From: Pseudomicrostroma phylloplanum
Lineage: Eukaryota; Basidiomycota; Exobasidiomycetes; Microstromatales
Reading direction: 5' to 3'
Length of the DNA: 64,000 bases
NCBI GenBank assembly: GCA_039545275.1
Contig: BCHS01000001.1
Span: 1,876,853-1,940,852 of the forward strand
The notes beneath the pieces are model-generated. The model did no database searches and was not told where the DNA came from. It saw nothing but the letters and a program-made list of their open reading frames with translations. This document shows, piece after piece, positions 32,818 through 44,370 of this stretch (positions are counted from its first letter, which is position 1; each line of letters begins with the position of its first letter). A program made the translations under genes and the position numbers.

Positions 32818-34391
32818 CTATCCCCACTGGTCGAAGGAGTCCCTACTGTCATCCCCTCCTTGCTCCTTACCAGCGTTCTGCTTGGCTTTCGGAGTAGCCT
32901 GACCCTGCGTCTGTTGCGCTGAACTGCCGGAAGGCGTCTTCGGCCGCGGGGTGATCGATCTCCCTGCCTTTCCACTCGTACTGCCCTCACCCTCATCCTC
33001 CTCGTCCAAAGCGAAGAGTGTCGATGGATCCCTGCCGCCGAATCCTCTCTCCTCGTCGTTCACTATCGGCGGCCGTTCCCGCGAGTTGAGGTCACCCAGC
33101 GCATACTCATCATTGCCCCGAGAGGCCGTCCCTAGATTGAGTTGAGAATGGGACGCTTGAAGAGTGCTAAAGGTGGCAGGCGCGGAAGGGTTGGTCGGGT
33201 AGGACTCTTCCATGTAGTGCCGTTGGGTATCGTCGAGGAAGAAGTAGAAGCAAACCGTCGCGAGACAGCCTCCTCCAACCAGATCGACCAAGTAGTGGTG
33301 CATGAGGTACATAGTACACCAGTAGAGCCAGAAAGCATACGACCAGTAAAGAATTCTGGCGTCGAGGGCTAGCTTTTTGCCCTTGCCCAGAATCCTGTCG
33401 ATCAAAGAGCCACCGATCTGGATTGAGATGGGGAAGAAGTAGCTGCAGTAAAGTGCCTCCATTGTTGCGCAGGCTGCGTGCAGAGAGGGGAAAGCGCCAA
33501 AGGGCACAGGCGCATTGGTAAAGGTGACGGTGTAGCCATGGCCGCCGAAGAGGGCGTCGATCCTGGCCAGACCTGCTGGTGATCCCTTCATCGAATAGTT
33601 GGCTGGTGTGAGCCCCTCACGCAGCTCATACCCTGGGTTTGGAAGGGAGCAGGGGGAGGATGGAGTTTGAGGTCAGTATTTAGCATGAGCTGCCAGTGGC
33701 TCTGCTGAGACTCACAAGGCGGTGCGGTGGGGAAGGTGACCTGGACAATGACGCCAATCAGGTTCAAGAATCCGAAGGCTGTTCCGAAGAATTTGATGCT
33801 GCCCGGGGGTCCGAAGACGAAGAGGAAGGCAGCTACGAAGAAGGGCGCTGCGAAGTGAACAACGCCATAGGGTACCCAAGCGACGACGTCCAAGACGGGA
33901 TGGCCGGCCCTTGTCAGGATATCGGAGATGTTTGCGCCGTACCAGATCGTCTCGAGGGTGGGCAGCACAGAGACCCAGATGTGAGGTCTGGTTGATGGAG
34001 CGAGGAACCCAGAGGAGTAGAAGAAGAGGAGCCAGAGTAGAATGGGCGAAGCTGGGAGGAGGAACTGCGAGGAGAAGGGCAGCAGGATTCCCAGGGTATA
34101 CAGGGCTGGGATGGCCAGCTTGAAGGGGAAAGGCGGCGAGCCCATGATGAACATGGAGAAGGTGGCCGTCATGATCATGAATGCATACTTGAGCCTTTCA
34201 GATCTCGTCGAGCGGGGTAGCCAATACTTGAAGCGAGCGATGGACAGGGAGACGGACGCTGAGAACTCGAGGCGAGTGGCTGCGGAGAGTATGGCTGTGA
34301 CCAGTACGGCGAGCACGCCAGAGGGTACCCAGCGAGGCAAGGGCAAGGGCGGGCCGGGGACATGCTGGAGGTGAGGAGGAAGTGAGACCAT
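32818..34391 (-). CDS. AUR1: Inositol phosphorylceramide synthase catalytic subunit
   Basis: Golgi membrane enzyme that moves phosphoinositol from phosphatidylinositol to ceramide. It is essential in fungi and the target of aureobasidin A. Exons are complement(32818..33632, 33716..34391), giving 496 residues. The splice restores FPTAPPWYELREGLTPANYS, as in other Aur1 proteins. Several membrane helices fill residues 20-230. The PAP2-type catalytic residues are in FGAFPSLHAA (about 269) and HHYLVDLVGGG (about 334). The C-terminal 150 residues are hydrophilic and disordered. The start MVSLPPHL was chosen because the longer open frame begins without an ATG. It is divergent from SEC8, only 424 bp away; both serve the late secretory pathway, though the link may be chance. 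Confidence 0.95.
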
Positions 34392-34562
34392 TGCGACGTA
34401 GAGGGGAGAGAGCCACGCCGCCAAGTCGCGTCGATGGTATCAATGCACGGCTTGGCGAACTTTCGGAAGATGCTGCGGCGGTGCTCCAGCCACTTGCACT
34501 GCTCTGAGAGTAAAGGTGAAGGTGATGGTGAGGAAGCAGTCGATGTGAGTATATGCGCCTGT

Positions 34563-34589
34563 GTCTGTCTGTCTGTCTGTCTGTCTGTC
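34563..34589 (+). repeat. (GTCT)n microsatellite
   Basis: Nearly seven perfect tandem GTCT units in the AUR1-SEC8 promoter. Confidence 0.9.
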
Positions 34590-34700
34590 CTTCCTGGCTG
34601 CCTTTGGTTGGTGTTGCGTCCTGGCCCTGTGCGCGCGCGTCATGCAATGTGGCCCCGACGACGAGGTCCAACACCACCACCAAGCCCCGAGGCCAAAGGG

Positions 34701-34732
34701 CAACGCAACGCAACGCAACGCAACGCAACGCA
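34701..34732 (+). repeat. (CAACG)n microsatellite
   Basis: Six perfect CAACG units plus two bases, 84 bp before the SEC8 start codon, probably inside the 5' leader. Confidence 0.9.
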
Positions 34733-34815
34733 TCCTCTACCGGTCCACCATCGCCTTCTCGTTCTCGTCATCACCATCATAGCGCTCAGGCGGTGATCCC
34801 AATCACAAGCCCATC

Positions 34816-37800
34816 ATGTCGCGCCGCTTCGGCGGAGGAGGCGGCAACAAGGACATTCGCTCAAAGATCAAGCACTCCAATGCCAACCTAGGCTCTGGCG
34901 TGCAGCTAGAGAGAACGCCCACCCACTCTGCATCCCAAGCAGCTCTACAGGCTGGACTGGCCACCTCTGTAAATGGACAGCCGCCCCCACATCGTATTCC
35001 TGCCACGCCTCTAGGATCAGCTTACGGCAACGATGCAGCCTCTTACGACCCCCAGGCTCGGGTGGCATCACCCGCATCAGCACCCTTGCATGCTCAGACC
35101 CCTTACCAGCCTCAGTCATTTCAGTACCACCAGCAGCAGCAGCAGCCTCAACATCCGCAGTCCCATTATCAGCAGCCACAGCAGTACCAGTATATGCCAG
35201 AGCAACCTTCTCGGTCCACGGAGAATACCTTCGATACAGGGGGCTCTCACATACCCTTGCCCCAGTCCGACTCGCCGTCCAAGTCGGATAGCAGGTACGC
35301 GCCGGTGGCACAAGCAAGATCTGGCTCCCAGTCCCACGCATACTCCAGCTCTATCTCACACACGCCGTCACATTCACAAGCGTCATCAAAGCTTGCGAGA
35401 CCAATCTCCCCGTCCGCTGACTCTCAGAGCTACTTCCGCAATATCAATGATGATTCTCTTGCTATGGGCCCACCACCTGGAAGTGCCGCTGCCGGATCGT
35501 CCAGCGGCGCACACACTCCCAATCGACCGCAACGTAGTCAACGAAGACCTCTGGGGGCTCCTCCATCCGCCCCGCCTCTACCTTCCTCTTTCAGTGGTCA
35601 GATGAGTGAAGGCAGGACCACTCCAGCCCCTCCCCTGCCGCGCTCCGACAGCAAGGAGTCTTCCAAGGCGCCGTTCCCGACGGCAAGCCCAGGACGAGAC
35701 CGTCCTCCTCGCGCCGCGAGACTGATAGCTCAGGTCAATCAAGGTCAATCAGGTCGTGATACCCCGGTCTCCCTGCGGTCCGAGGAGGGCAGCATAGACG
35801 ATGCTTATGGGGCCCTGTCCGCCCACGATGGCCAGATCGCGTCACCTTTCAGCGACAATACATTAACGCCGGGCACTGGCTCAACTGGTCTGGGGTCCTT
35901 GTCCAAATCACAGTCTCCCGCCGCGCTTGGTTCCGTCCTCTCAGCTCTGTCGGAAGCCGGCAGGAAGCACCAAGGCCGAAGGATCATGCGAGGAATGACA
36001 GCAGAAGAAGAGAGCAGGAGAAGAAAGGTAGAGCGGAAGATGGACGAAGCCAGACAAGTCGACTACCGAGACATGAGGTATTACGAAATGAAGGCGCGGC
36101 AAGAACAGGAAGAGATCGGCAGGATCGGCGCTGTGTCTCGCAAACTAAAGGCGGAATGGGCATTCGTTGCAGAGGACGACTTCAATGCTGTCGCCTTGGC
36201 GCTCTCTTTACTCGACGAGAGCTCGATGGGAGCCAACAGACGTGAATTCGAATCAACAAAAAGGCTCACGCAAGAGGCACTGCAGGGAACAGTTGATGGT
36301 AGGTACAGTGGGAAAAGGTCATTGCGATGGCAATACTCGCTGACGCCCAATGTCCTCGTCCCTCCCAGACCACTACGAGGCTTTTGCCACAGCCATCACG
36401 CTCCACAATTCGGTTCTGGCTGCGATGACAGACGTGCAGACTTCTGTATCGTCCTCCCGTAGAAGGCTGCGAGATTCTCGTGAGGCTCTGGGGTCGAAGC
36501 GGGCTGACCTTGTGCAGCTTTGGACCCGTCAACAGAGTGTCAAGGAAGCCCTTCGCCTTCTTGATACAGTCGAGCAGCTCAAGAATGTCCCAGATCGCCT
36601 GGAGGCACTCATGTCGGAGAAGCATTTTCTCACTGCCGTCAGTCTGCTTATGCGAGCACTCAAGGTGATCAACAAGACTGAGATGGTGGAGATTGGGGCT
36701 ACAGCGGACCTGAGAACGTATCTGCACAATCAAGAAGGTCACATGCTGGAGATTCTAGTCGACGAACTTCACAGCCACCTTTACCTAAAGAGCACGTACT
36801 GTGACAGAAGATGGAAAGGGTACCAGCCTGGCGAAGAGCGGCTTCCTGATGCGAAGTGGGGACATGCGTATTCAGCAGCCGGTGACCAAGAGCAAGTGGA
36901 TGGAGACGACACCTCTACCTTGCCAAGCAAGGACGAATACGCGAGCAAGACCGATGTGGACGCCCCTCCTACGAAACTTGCCGAGTTCCTGCAAGCACTC
37001 TCAAATCGGCAGATTCTGGACCAGTCTAACGTGGCCAATGACCTTGGCGACCTCGACGGTGTCATGGCTTCCACCGCGAACGGCACGGGTGGCAGCGCCA
37101 ATGACAGAAGACCGAGTTATATTGGGGCCTTCTCTGAAGCTGCAGGAGATGCCCAAGCGGCTGCAGAGTTCGATGAGAACCCAGAGATCGACAGCTTCCT
37201 CTACATCGAGATGCTGCTGGAAGCTCTGGCGCGACTGGGCAAGCTCTCAGTAGCCTTGGATGTGATACATCAGCGTCTGCCCGTCGAAATCCATGCGCTG
37301 GTGGAATCGACGATCCGAGAGGTGGAGAGCCGTACAGAACCACTTCGCCGCACTTCCTACAACACGCGTACCGATTCGATCCTTTACCTGGCTCGGACGC
37401 TCGGTGATGCATCAGGACGAGTGTCCTTCAGTGCAGCAGGCGCTGATTCCTCGGACACATCGCGGCCCCTTTCGACCATGCTACGCCTCTCGGCATCCGA
37501 AACCACGCAGGTCCAGTCAGAAGGAGAGATCATGCGCGATCTGTTCTGGACCCTCTTCTCAAAGATGGACGCGGTCTTGCAAGGTCATCGTGTCTTGCAC
37601 GAAGTAGCAGGTAGGATCAGTCAACGTTCTGGATTCAAAGAGAGCGGCGCAGGAACGGGTACTATAGCTGAGAAGCTGAGGGGCCGTCTTGCAGGTGGTG
37701 AGAGGTTGCTCGAGGTCTGGCGACCCATACAAGTCGAGGTTCGGACATTGCTTCATGAGTACCTGATGGACGATACCCAGTCCCCTACCTCGAGGAGGAA

Positions 37801-40166
37801 TAATATGATCTCCATCAACGAGGTCCTCCGCCAAGGCACATTCCACCGTGATCGATCGAAGAAGCTCTTCCATTTCTCTGATGGACAGAACGGATCTTCA
37901 TACGGCAGCGGCAACGCTCCTTCCCTCAATGCCCGTAGTGCTACCGCTGCCGGCAAGAAAGAGCTGAGCCCCGTGAGCCGTCACGAAGAGGCCCTCAATA
38001 CCGCTTTGAGGGCGTTTGTACCGGGCCTTGTCAATGCTGCTGAATCAAACGCTGCAGGTGGTGGCACAACACTCGGCATCTCAGCTCTGGCAACTTCGCT
38101 GGCAACACAGCAGCGGGAGAACCAAATCTTCGCGTCCATTTCTAGCAGCTCTGCCTTGAGTAGCGACATGATGTCTCGCAATCATCGCCTTCTGGTCAAG
38201 CCAGACGCTTTTAACATCTCGGTCCTGTTCCAACCCGCTTTGGCTTTTGTCGATCGGGTGCGAGTGGTAATGCCTAGCGAAGCCGCTGGGGAGACGAGCA
38301 AGGGCTTCAGTGCCTTCCTCGAAGAATTCGTGCAAGACGTCTTCTTGCCTCAACTCGAGGACAAGGTGCAACACCTCTTCCAAGGAGCAGTAGGCGGCAG
38401 TGATGCTTTCCAGGAGGACCCGTCGTCTCGAGGAATGTCTAGCAAGCCTGTAGTTAGGTCGGCTACTAATGTTGTAGTGTTGATCGACAGCCTCTACTCG
38501 ATGCTGTGCACCACGCCTTTCCATAGGGAAAGCTACTCGAGGCTTATCATCCAAACCATTGTGCAGTACTACTCTTGCTGCCATCAGCGATTCCGAGATC
38601 TAGCCAGCACCGAGGTGCCGCCTATGCTGGGCGGTGGACCTCGCAGCAACGGAGAAGCATCGGCTGCCGCCGCAGGCTACATGTTATCGGCAACGTGGGC
38701 GCAGAGTGCTCAGCTAGCTGAGATCCTCGCAGAAACAGTGGATACAGAGAATCCTCCATCTGCGTCGAAGAAGCTGGAGCTGCAAAATTTGGAGAACGAG
38801 CTGGTGTTGAAGATGGCCAGTCGTCATCGTGGTCAGACGATCGGCAGGAGCGACTTCATCACAAGCCGCAAGAAGCTGATTGCACTAGGTCACCTAGAGC
38901 ACAGTCTTCAGTGGTTCTTGCGACACATTTCTCGCCTCAAACCCACTGATCAGTCTTTGCCTGTCTCTGTGCGACCTCGTGCTCGGCTCTCTGTCATCCA
39001 GGGAGTCTCGCCCGGTGTGTCTAGCTCGGACCAGGAATGGAGGCTGCCTCTATCGAGTGACATGGCAGCTCGATACGACACTTTGCCCAGGACATATCGA
39101 CTCCTGTCTCACACGATCCTGTTCACCCTCCGGATGGAGATCCGCGCAAGGACACTGCACTTCCTCGATCTCGCGATCTCAGAGGGAAATTATCTCGTAG
39201 AAGAGTCTGCTGCAGAACCCGATCCTCACGTGGTTGACCTCAATGCCGAATTGGCCAACCTAGACGACATCGTTGCTGACTCGGTCACGCCGGAGTACCA
39301 CCGCTTCCTCTTTGAAGGGCTCGCCAGCTTCATGGAAGCCATCTTGATAGGTGCAGTCAAGAAGCTCAAGGCGATCAATCGATCGGGAGTCTCGAAGATG
39401 ATCCGCAACATTCTCGCGCTGCAGCAGAACCTCAAGAACATCATCATCAGTGATGCGGGTGGATTCGCAGGCCAACGCAATGGCAGCGGCAGCAAAGGTG
39501 AACTTTCCAGGCCCTCGACGCCCGGGGGTGCGCACACCTCCTCTCAAGTCTCCTTTGACTCCTCGCGTCGCTTCTGGGAACTCTTGTCCCTGTCTCCTGC
39601 CGAGATGCTGGAAGCGGTCAAAAAGGAGACGCAGGCTACCTCTCGAGACCCTACTCTACCAGAGAGAAAGTACGGCTTCAAAGAGGTCAAGAGCGCTCTG
39701 CAGCTCATGCTTGGACTAGAAAACGCAGCCTCTGCTGCTGCTAGTGGAAACAGCAGTGCAACGGGAAGCGGCAGTGGCAGCGGCAGCGGCGGGTCTGGCG
39801 CTTCCATGTCCGCCTCGGGCTCAATACCAGGATCGAGCGGCTCGGGCCTGGGGCCATTCTCTGCAGCACAAGCATCTGGCATGCCGACCACGCCTACCTC
39901 GGCTACGTCGGCAGCAGCCACGCCTTCGAGCTCTGCACCAGCCGTGGGACCCAGCCTGCCTACGCTCAAGGCGGGCACGGTGGATGCAAAGGGAGGGGCA
40001 GTCTCCAGGCAGAAGTTCAATGAATATCGTGAGTTTGCATGGCGACGAAGGAAGAGAAAAGTATGGCGAATTTGTTCTTGTACACTGACTGAACACCTTC
40101 TCTTCCTTGCCGCCCTCGTCCCGCCGTCTAGTCATCGAGCTACATCAAGTTCTCGAGGCAGAGTAA
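34816..40166 (+). CDS. SEC8: Exocyst complex component Sec8
   Basis: Subunit of the exocyst, which tethers secretory vesicles at sites of growth. The exons are 34816..36298, 36369..40028 and 40132..40166, giving 1725 residues. Residues 1-385 are Gln/Ser/Pro-rich and disordered. A charged helical part (about 390-494) leads over the first splice into the Sec8 N-terminal domain (DHYEAFATAITLHNSVLAAM, then VKEALRLLDTVEQLKNVP and MSEKHFLTAVSLLMRALKVI). The last exon has only 35 bases and adds LIELHQVLEAE. The family core is usually near 1000 residues, so the long N-terminus and a Ser/Gly-rich insert near the C-terminus (39740-39960) account for the extra length. It is divergent from AUR1. Confidence 0.93.
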
Positions 40167-40353
40167 GAAGGCCCCTGCATGATCCTCTCTCCCTTCTTGG
40201 CCACGCCGGCTGTACATGATGAGGATTGCTTCTATTGACGATGACGATGACGACGACGACGACAATGACACTCTTGCTGTACATAATGCCATTCTCTTGC
40301 CCACCTCAATTGACAAGATTTCCGTCTTTACCCCTTCTATCCCTCCCCTGCAC

Positions 40354-41228
40354 TCAGTCCGTTGTGGCAGTACCAGTGTTAGGCTCATGACCGGTACCAG
40401 AGATTGCCGGCTCCTGGCCGTCTGCCCCCTTGCCGGCAGGGTTGTGAGCATCGCTCGTGGTGGTGGGACCGCGGTCAGCGACGCCGCCCTTTTTGCTATC
40501 GTGGTCGGAGTGGCCGAGGGACTGGCTTGGGGAGATGACATCCCGGACGGCTTGTTTCTGGGGAGAGCGAAGCAGTGGATAGAGATCATCAGCATGATGC
40601 TGGACAGGGGAAGGTCCTCTCGCCCTTCTGAAGGGCGCATGCTACTCACCAGCTCCTTGAGTTCGGGGAAGCCTCCCTTTACTTTCCGGTCCCATACACA
40701 GCTCACCCCTCCCTCTTCACCCCCTCCATACACCCAGACCCTAAATCTCCCACCAGTCTCCTCGCTAGTCATAGGCATGAGCGTCACACTCTTCACCTTT
40801 CCCCCCGCCCCCGCCCCCGCTCCCGATGCTCCCTCTTCTTCCTTCTTCTCACCAAAAGTGGCGAGGAGTTCAGTCTGAGTCCAGGTGGCACGATGCACCC
40901 ATCTGCACCGGTCGCAGAACTCAATTACAATGGAGAAGCGTGGGAAGGGGGTTGAGGAGGGGAAGGGAGGAGTGAAGGACGAGTAGGTCTCTTTGATGCT
41001 CGCGTCGGATGTTGCGCCTGAGCCAGAAGCAGAGCCAGAGGTTGGCTCACCACGCTTATCTGCAGATGAAGAGGAAGGATCGCGGAAAGCAGCAGGTGCT
41101 GTACCGGAGGCGGTGGGAGGTGATTCCAGCGGAGGGTTGTTGGAGGAAGACGAGGGGAAGTCGCCGTCTGGGTGCACAGAGGAGAGGTGCGCCTTGTTGA
41201 GGTTGGCGGGGGGAGCGTGCTGTGCCAT
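40354..41228 (-). CDS. Rdx-family thioredoxin-fold protein (selenoprotein W/T/H-like, Cys form)
   Basis: Small predicted redox protein. Exons are complement(40354..40557, 40650..41228), giving 260 residues. The Rdx domain starts near residue 97 (FSIVIEFCDRCRWVHRATW) with the redox pair CxxC at 105 and 108. It continues with RFRVWVYGG and WDRKVKGGFPELKEL and, after the 92-bp intron, KQAVRDVISPSQSLGHSDH. That C-terminal block confirms the splice: reading through the intron would give an unrelated Ser-rich tail. Both redox positions are cysteine, so no selenocysteine is needed. The first 95 and last 50 residues are disordered. The substrate is unknown. It is divergent from the Tem1/Spg1-like gene and convergent with SEC8 (187 bp apart). 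Confidence 0.9.
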
Positions 41229-41558
41229 GCCTGTGTTTTTCTGGGTTGTGGTGGGAAGGATGCGTATGTGTGAGGTGTGGTAGGAGGTGAGGACGTCAAG
41301 GGCTGCGAGCAGATAGACAAGACAAGAGGACGGCGGTACGGCTGACTGATCGCATGAGCGGAGCAGCCAGACGATGTGGAGCAGCTGCCCCGTCAACGGA
41401 AAGGGAAACGTGCCGGGCCAAAGGAGCTTCTTCTCGCCTCGCACAAAGTCACATTGTATCGTATACTACACCTTCCTTCTTCTTCGACACGCAGGCGACC
41501 AAGGCAGAAGCCAGGCCGTGTACTCGCCTGGTGGCTATTCTCTTCCGTCCGCGTCTCC
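41229..41558. promoter_or_regulatory. Divergent promoter of the Rdx and Tem1/Spg1-like genes
   Basis: A 330-bp segment between two outward-facing starts. Frames open into it from the GTPase gene but without a suitable ATG. No clear element was assigned. Confidence 0.5.
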
Positions 41559-42430
41559 ATGGTGGGGGAAAAGGTCAAGCAGGATGTAAATGCACGACCT
41601 TCAAGACGTGTACGACCAGGCAAGGAGAAGCAGCAAGAGCCCGACGAGGCACAAGAGGACGAGGAAGAGCAACAAGAGGTAGTGATCAACGTTTTGGTCG
41701 TAGGAGACGCTCGCGTTGGCAAGACGAAATTACTGAGAAGCATCGTCGGCGATGACTCCGATGGAGAGTACCAGCCTACTACAGGTGAGCATCACATCCT
41801 TTCCCTCGGGCCACGCCGCAACACCCCCTCTCAACCCCACTCTCTTTCGACCCTCGCGCAGACCTCCCCACCTACCAACACACCATCTCCCTCACTCCCA
41901 CCCTTCAGCTCCACTTCAACCTCATCGAAGCACCCTCCGCCTCCCTGACTGCAGAAGTACTGTCGCGCTGTCCGGTGATCCTCTTCCTCTTCGACCTCAC
42001 ACGCAAGTCTACACTCAATAGCGTAAAGAATTGGTACAGGCGCTGTCGACCTCCGAAGGAGGAGAGGAGGCGCTCTGCTCGGTTGTCCTCCAGAGCGGAA
42101 GCTGGAGATGAGGATGGGGCTGCAGAGGGGCGAGGGACAGGTGTGCTGCACCTACTCGTAGGGACAAAGTACGACCTCTGGCATGCCGGGCAGCCTTCCC
42201 AAACCGAGGGGGAGCGCTGGCTTCACCTAGTGCGGCAATTCTCCCAGGCTATGCTCGCGCCTGCCCTATATACCTCGTCGAAGTCCATTCTAGAGAGTGG
42301 GTGGGAAGAGGCAGACCCATCAAACATCTTCCGCGTCGTGATCAGTAAGCTCTTCGATGTGCAGTGCACCGTACCGGAGTGTACTGATGTGCAGCGGCCG
42401 ATCATACTCTACCAAGGGCTGGGACGGTGA
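41559..42430 (+). CDS. Tem1/Spg1-like small GTPase with degenerate switch regions
   Basis: Resembles the GTPase that starts the septation initiation / mitotic exit pathway at the spindle pole. Exons are 41559..41784 and 41862..42430, giving 264 residues. The family match is specific: VILFLFDLTRKSTLNSVKNWYR, HLLVGTKYDL (guanine-specificity motif, about 177-180), and the tail KLFDVQCTVPE...RPIILY. The P-loop GDARVGKTK (50-57) is intact. The switch I sequence around TLGVN is replaced by TTDLPTYQ, and the switch II DLGGQ is replaced by EAPSA (residues 98-102), so the catalytic Gln and the invariant Gly are gone. About 25 charged residues are inserted after the WYR motif. The phase-consistent splice falls just before switch I. 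It may be a pseudo-GTPase or a diverged paralogue. Confidence 0.85.
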
Positions 42431-42885
42431 AAATTCGAGCGAGCTGCCGCCAGAGGTATCTCCCCGTTCCTCTCTCGGCAATTGGACCTGCAAGGGCTAG
42501 TAGCGCAGGCAAGAGGTCTTTGGCTGGGGCAGCTAATTCATTAAATGCGATGCAAGAGACGGGGCAACGAGGCTGGACGTGAGGCAAGAGTACGTGCGAG
42601 GACAGGGCCAAAGAGGCATGACGGGGATGTATAGATGTACAGTACATGAAATGAGAAGTGGAGAGCCATTGCACATGAAATGAGAAGTGGAGAGCCATTG
42701 CAATGAGGACGACCATGTCACGAAGTAGAGGAGCGGCTAGCGTCGCAAGTATGAGAAAAGACGAAAGTGAGGGTATACCTTTTTCCACCTGACGGAGTGA
42801 TGTGATGTGACATCTGCCGAGAGTTGTCTTCGTCTTCGAAAGTCCGGTGCATCGACGCTGAGATTGCGATCACCAAGCTCGCCTC
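42431..42885. other. Convergent 3' region with a 29-bp tandem duplication
   Basis: Lies between the 3' ends of the Tem1/Spg1-like gene and the unknown minus-strand gene. A short extra exon of the minus gene (42737-42850) is possible but would need a 32-bp intron. Otherwise non-coding. Confidence 0.5.
42644..42701 (+). repeat. Perfect 29-bp tandem duplication
   Basis: The segment 42644-42672 is repeated exactly at 42673-42701. Each copy begins ACATGAAATGAGAAG. Perfect identity suggests a recent duplication. It lies in non-coding DNA. Confidence 0.92.
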
Positions 42886-44370
42886 TCACCTGGCCCAAGG
42901 ATGGCCGCGATAGGCAGGCAGGCCAGCAGGGGCGAAAGGCATCGCCTGAGCCCTCTGCATCTGACTGTTGAGGAAATCCTGGATCTGCCTCAAGACCTCG
43001 TGCGAGTCTTCCTGGAGAACGTCCGGACATGGAGGGTCAGCAAAGAGGTCGTTGATGACCAGTCCGCACCTCGGATCGGGATGAGCAGGCTCGTTGCGTG
43101 TGACTGGTCCCGGAGGTGGGAGGAACTGAGAAGGTCTCTGTCCGGCAGCTGGACCTCCTGCCTGATGAGTCAACCTGCTGTATGGCGACTGCGAGGCTCT
43201 TTCGGGACTAGGAGCATCCCAAGCGGTTCCGCATCCGCCACGAGTCGAGCCCACGATGTCGTACAAAGACTGCAGATGATTGTGATGATCGGCTTGGCGA
43301 GATCGAAGCCTCATTTGATGAGCAGGAGAAGCACTTGAGGGAGTCCTGACAGGCTGTGCTGAACCACCCTGGTGACGGTCGGTCTGCCGAGGACGCTGCT
43401 TCCTTGGCGTCGCGTAGGCCCTTGTGCCTACAACGGCTGACGCGGTCACTGGACTTGGCAGGACGTCGTCGACTTGCTGCTCATTGCTCTTGCGAGAAGT
43501 GCCGAGAGGTGGCGCTTTTGCACCAGCGAACGCTCGGGCGGGACCGTGATTGGCAAAGCGATCTACCGTCTCGGGGATACAGGCGGAACTACCCTTGAAC
43601 TTGGAGGAGCTCGAGGCACGGTCGGACGATCTAGCGTGGCCGCCGAACCCCTGACTTGATGATGGCTTAGAGCTTGCATCGGATCTGACGTGAGAAGTAG
43701 CCAGTCCCAGGTGGGCAGCCAAGTCTGCCACGTTGGTAGGTAGCGTAGCGTACAAAGACCTTGGGTTGACACGTCCGCCCTTGCGAATGTACCTCTCGTG
43801 AGCCCTGATATGATCTTCTAGTACATCATCGAAGAAGCAGCGTTCAGGAGGAGGGGGCGAGGGCTCGGTCATAGGCTCATCCCAGGCCGGACCTGATGGC
43901 GGGATAGATAGGTAGGAAGAATAAGAAGTAGAGGAGGCACTGCTATCCATGGTGCTTGAGTCGCTGATTTCGAGCACTTCACGAGGGACCTGATGCCGAT
44001 GTGCGGTAGCTCTAAGTTCTTGAGCCGCAAGCCGAGTAATGTGGTTGGTGCTCGGGATGAAGCTTTGTGGGAGGGGCTTACGAAGAACAGCACGAGGCTG
44101 CTGCTCTTGCAGGGCTCCAGTATGGCTTGGAGGCGGTGCGAGGTGGGCGTTGCTTCGAGGCGATATGACCTGCCCCGGAGGAGCTGCTGGGAGGCCGCCG
44201 ACGGCAGGCGGTCTAGACCTAGGTCCGGCTGGTGTCCTTCGCTGAGCAGGGGGTGAAATGTCCATACTTGAAGCGGAAGAAGCTCTCAGAGCTCTCAAGG
44301 CGAGGACGGTCTTGTAGGCTGGACTAGGTGGCAGCTGAGCAAGCTTGCCTTTCTTCTTGTCGTAGGGCAT
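42886..44370 (-). CDS. Unknown protein with disordered middle
   Basis: The frame is complement(42886..44370), 494 residues from MPYDKKKGKLAQLPP. It stays open further upstream. A candidate first exon (44678 down to about 44525, MSTSAKRTTSTTKYIKSAA) could join at LIRIYNISLSQASIALATSL, but this needs a 38-bp intron, shorter than any other here. The joined sequence would be helical and faintly cyclin-like. Most of the protein is Ser/Pro/Arg-rich. Two ordered patches are visible: RCFFDDVLEDHIRAHERYIR with NVADLAAHLGLATSH, and, near the C-terminus, DSHEVLRQIQDFLNSQM. I do not recognise the family. It lies 330 bp downstream of the DHH gene on the same strand. Confidence 0.6.
   Translation of the reverse strand: MPYDKKKGKLAQLPPSPAYKTVLALRALRASSASSMDISPPAQRRTPAGPRSRPPAVGGLPAAPPGQVISPRSNAHLAPPPSHTGALQEQQPRAVLRKPLPQSFIPSTNHITRLAAQELRATAHRHQVPREVLEISDSSTMDSSASSTSYSSYLSIPPSGPAWDEPMTEPSPPPPERCFFDDVLEDHIRAHERYIRKGGRVNPRSLYATLPTNVADLAAHLGLATSHVRSDASSKPSSSQGFGGHARSSDRASSSSKFKGSSACIPETVDRFANHGPARAFAGAKAPPLGTSRKSNEQQVDDVLPSPVTASAVVGTRAYATPRKQRPRQTDRHQGGSAQPVRTPSSASPAHQMRLRSRQADHHNHLQSLYDIVGSTRGGCGTAWDAPSPERASQSPYSRLTHQAGGPAAGQRPSQFLPPPGPVTRNEPAHPDPRCGLVINDLFADPPCPDVLQEDSHEVLRQIQDFLNSQMQRAQAMPFAPAGLPAYRGHPWAR

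Larger units (their letters stand above)
34392..34815. promoter_or_regulatory. Divergent promoter of AUR1 and SEC8 with two microsatellites
   Basis: A 424-bp segment between two outward-facing start codons. It carries a (GTCT)n run and a (CAACG)n run, so spacing between promoter elements may vary between strains. No TATA box was seen. Confidence 0.65.

Noticed and set aside
32312..32827. 171-codon minus frame after AUR1
   Set aside because: It overlaps the AUR1 coding end in another frame and has no domain; probably 3' untranslated sequence.
40140..40649. Read-through of the Rdx gene into a Ser-rich tail without splicing
   Set aside because: Splicing 40558-40649 gives the family C-terminal block (QAVRDVISP) and a proper stop, while the read-through tail has no similarity.
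41001..41228. Selenocysteine use in the Rdx protein
   Set aside because: Both redox positions in CDRC are encoded as cysteine, so no recoding is needed.
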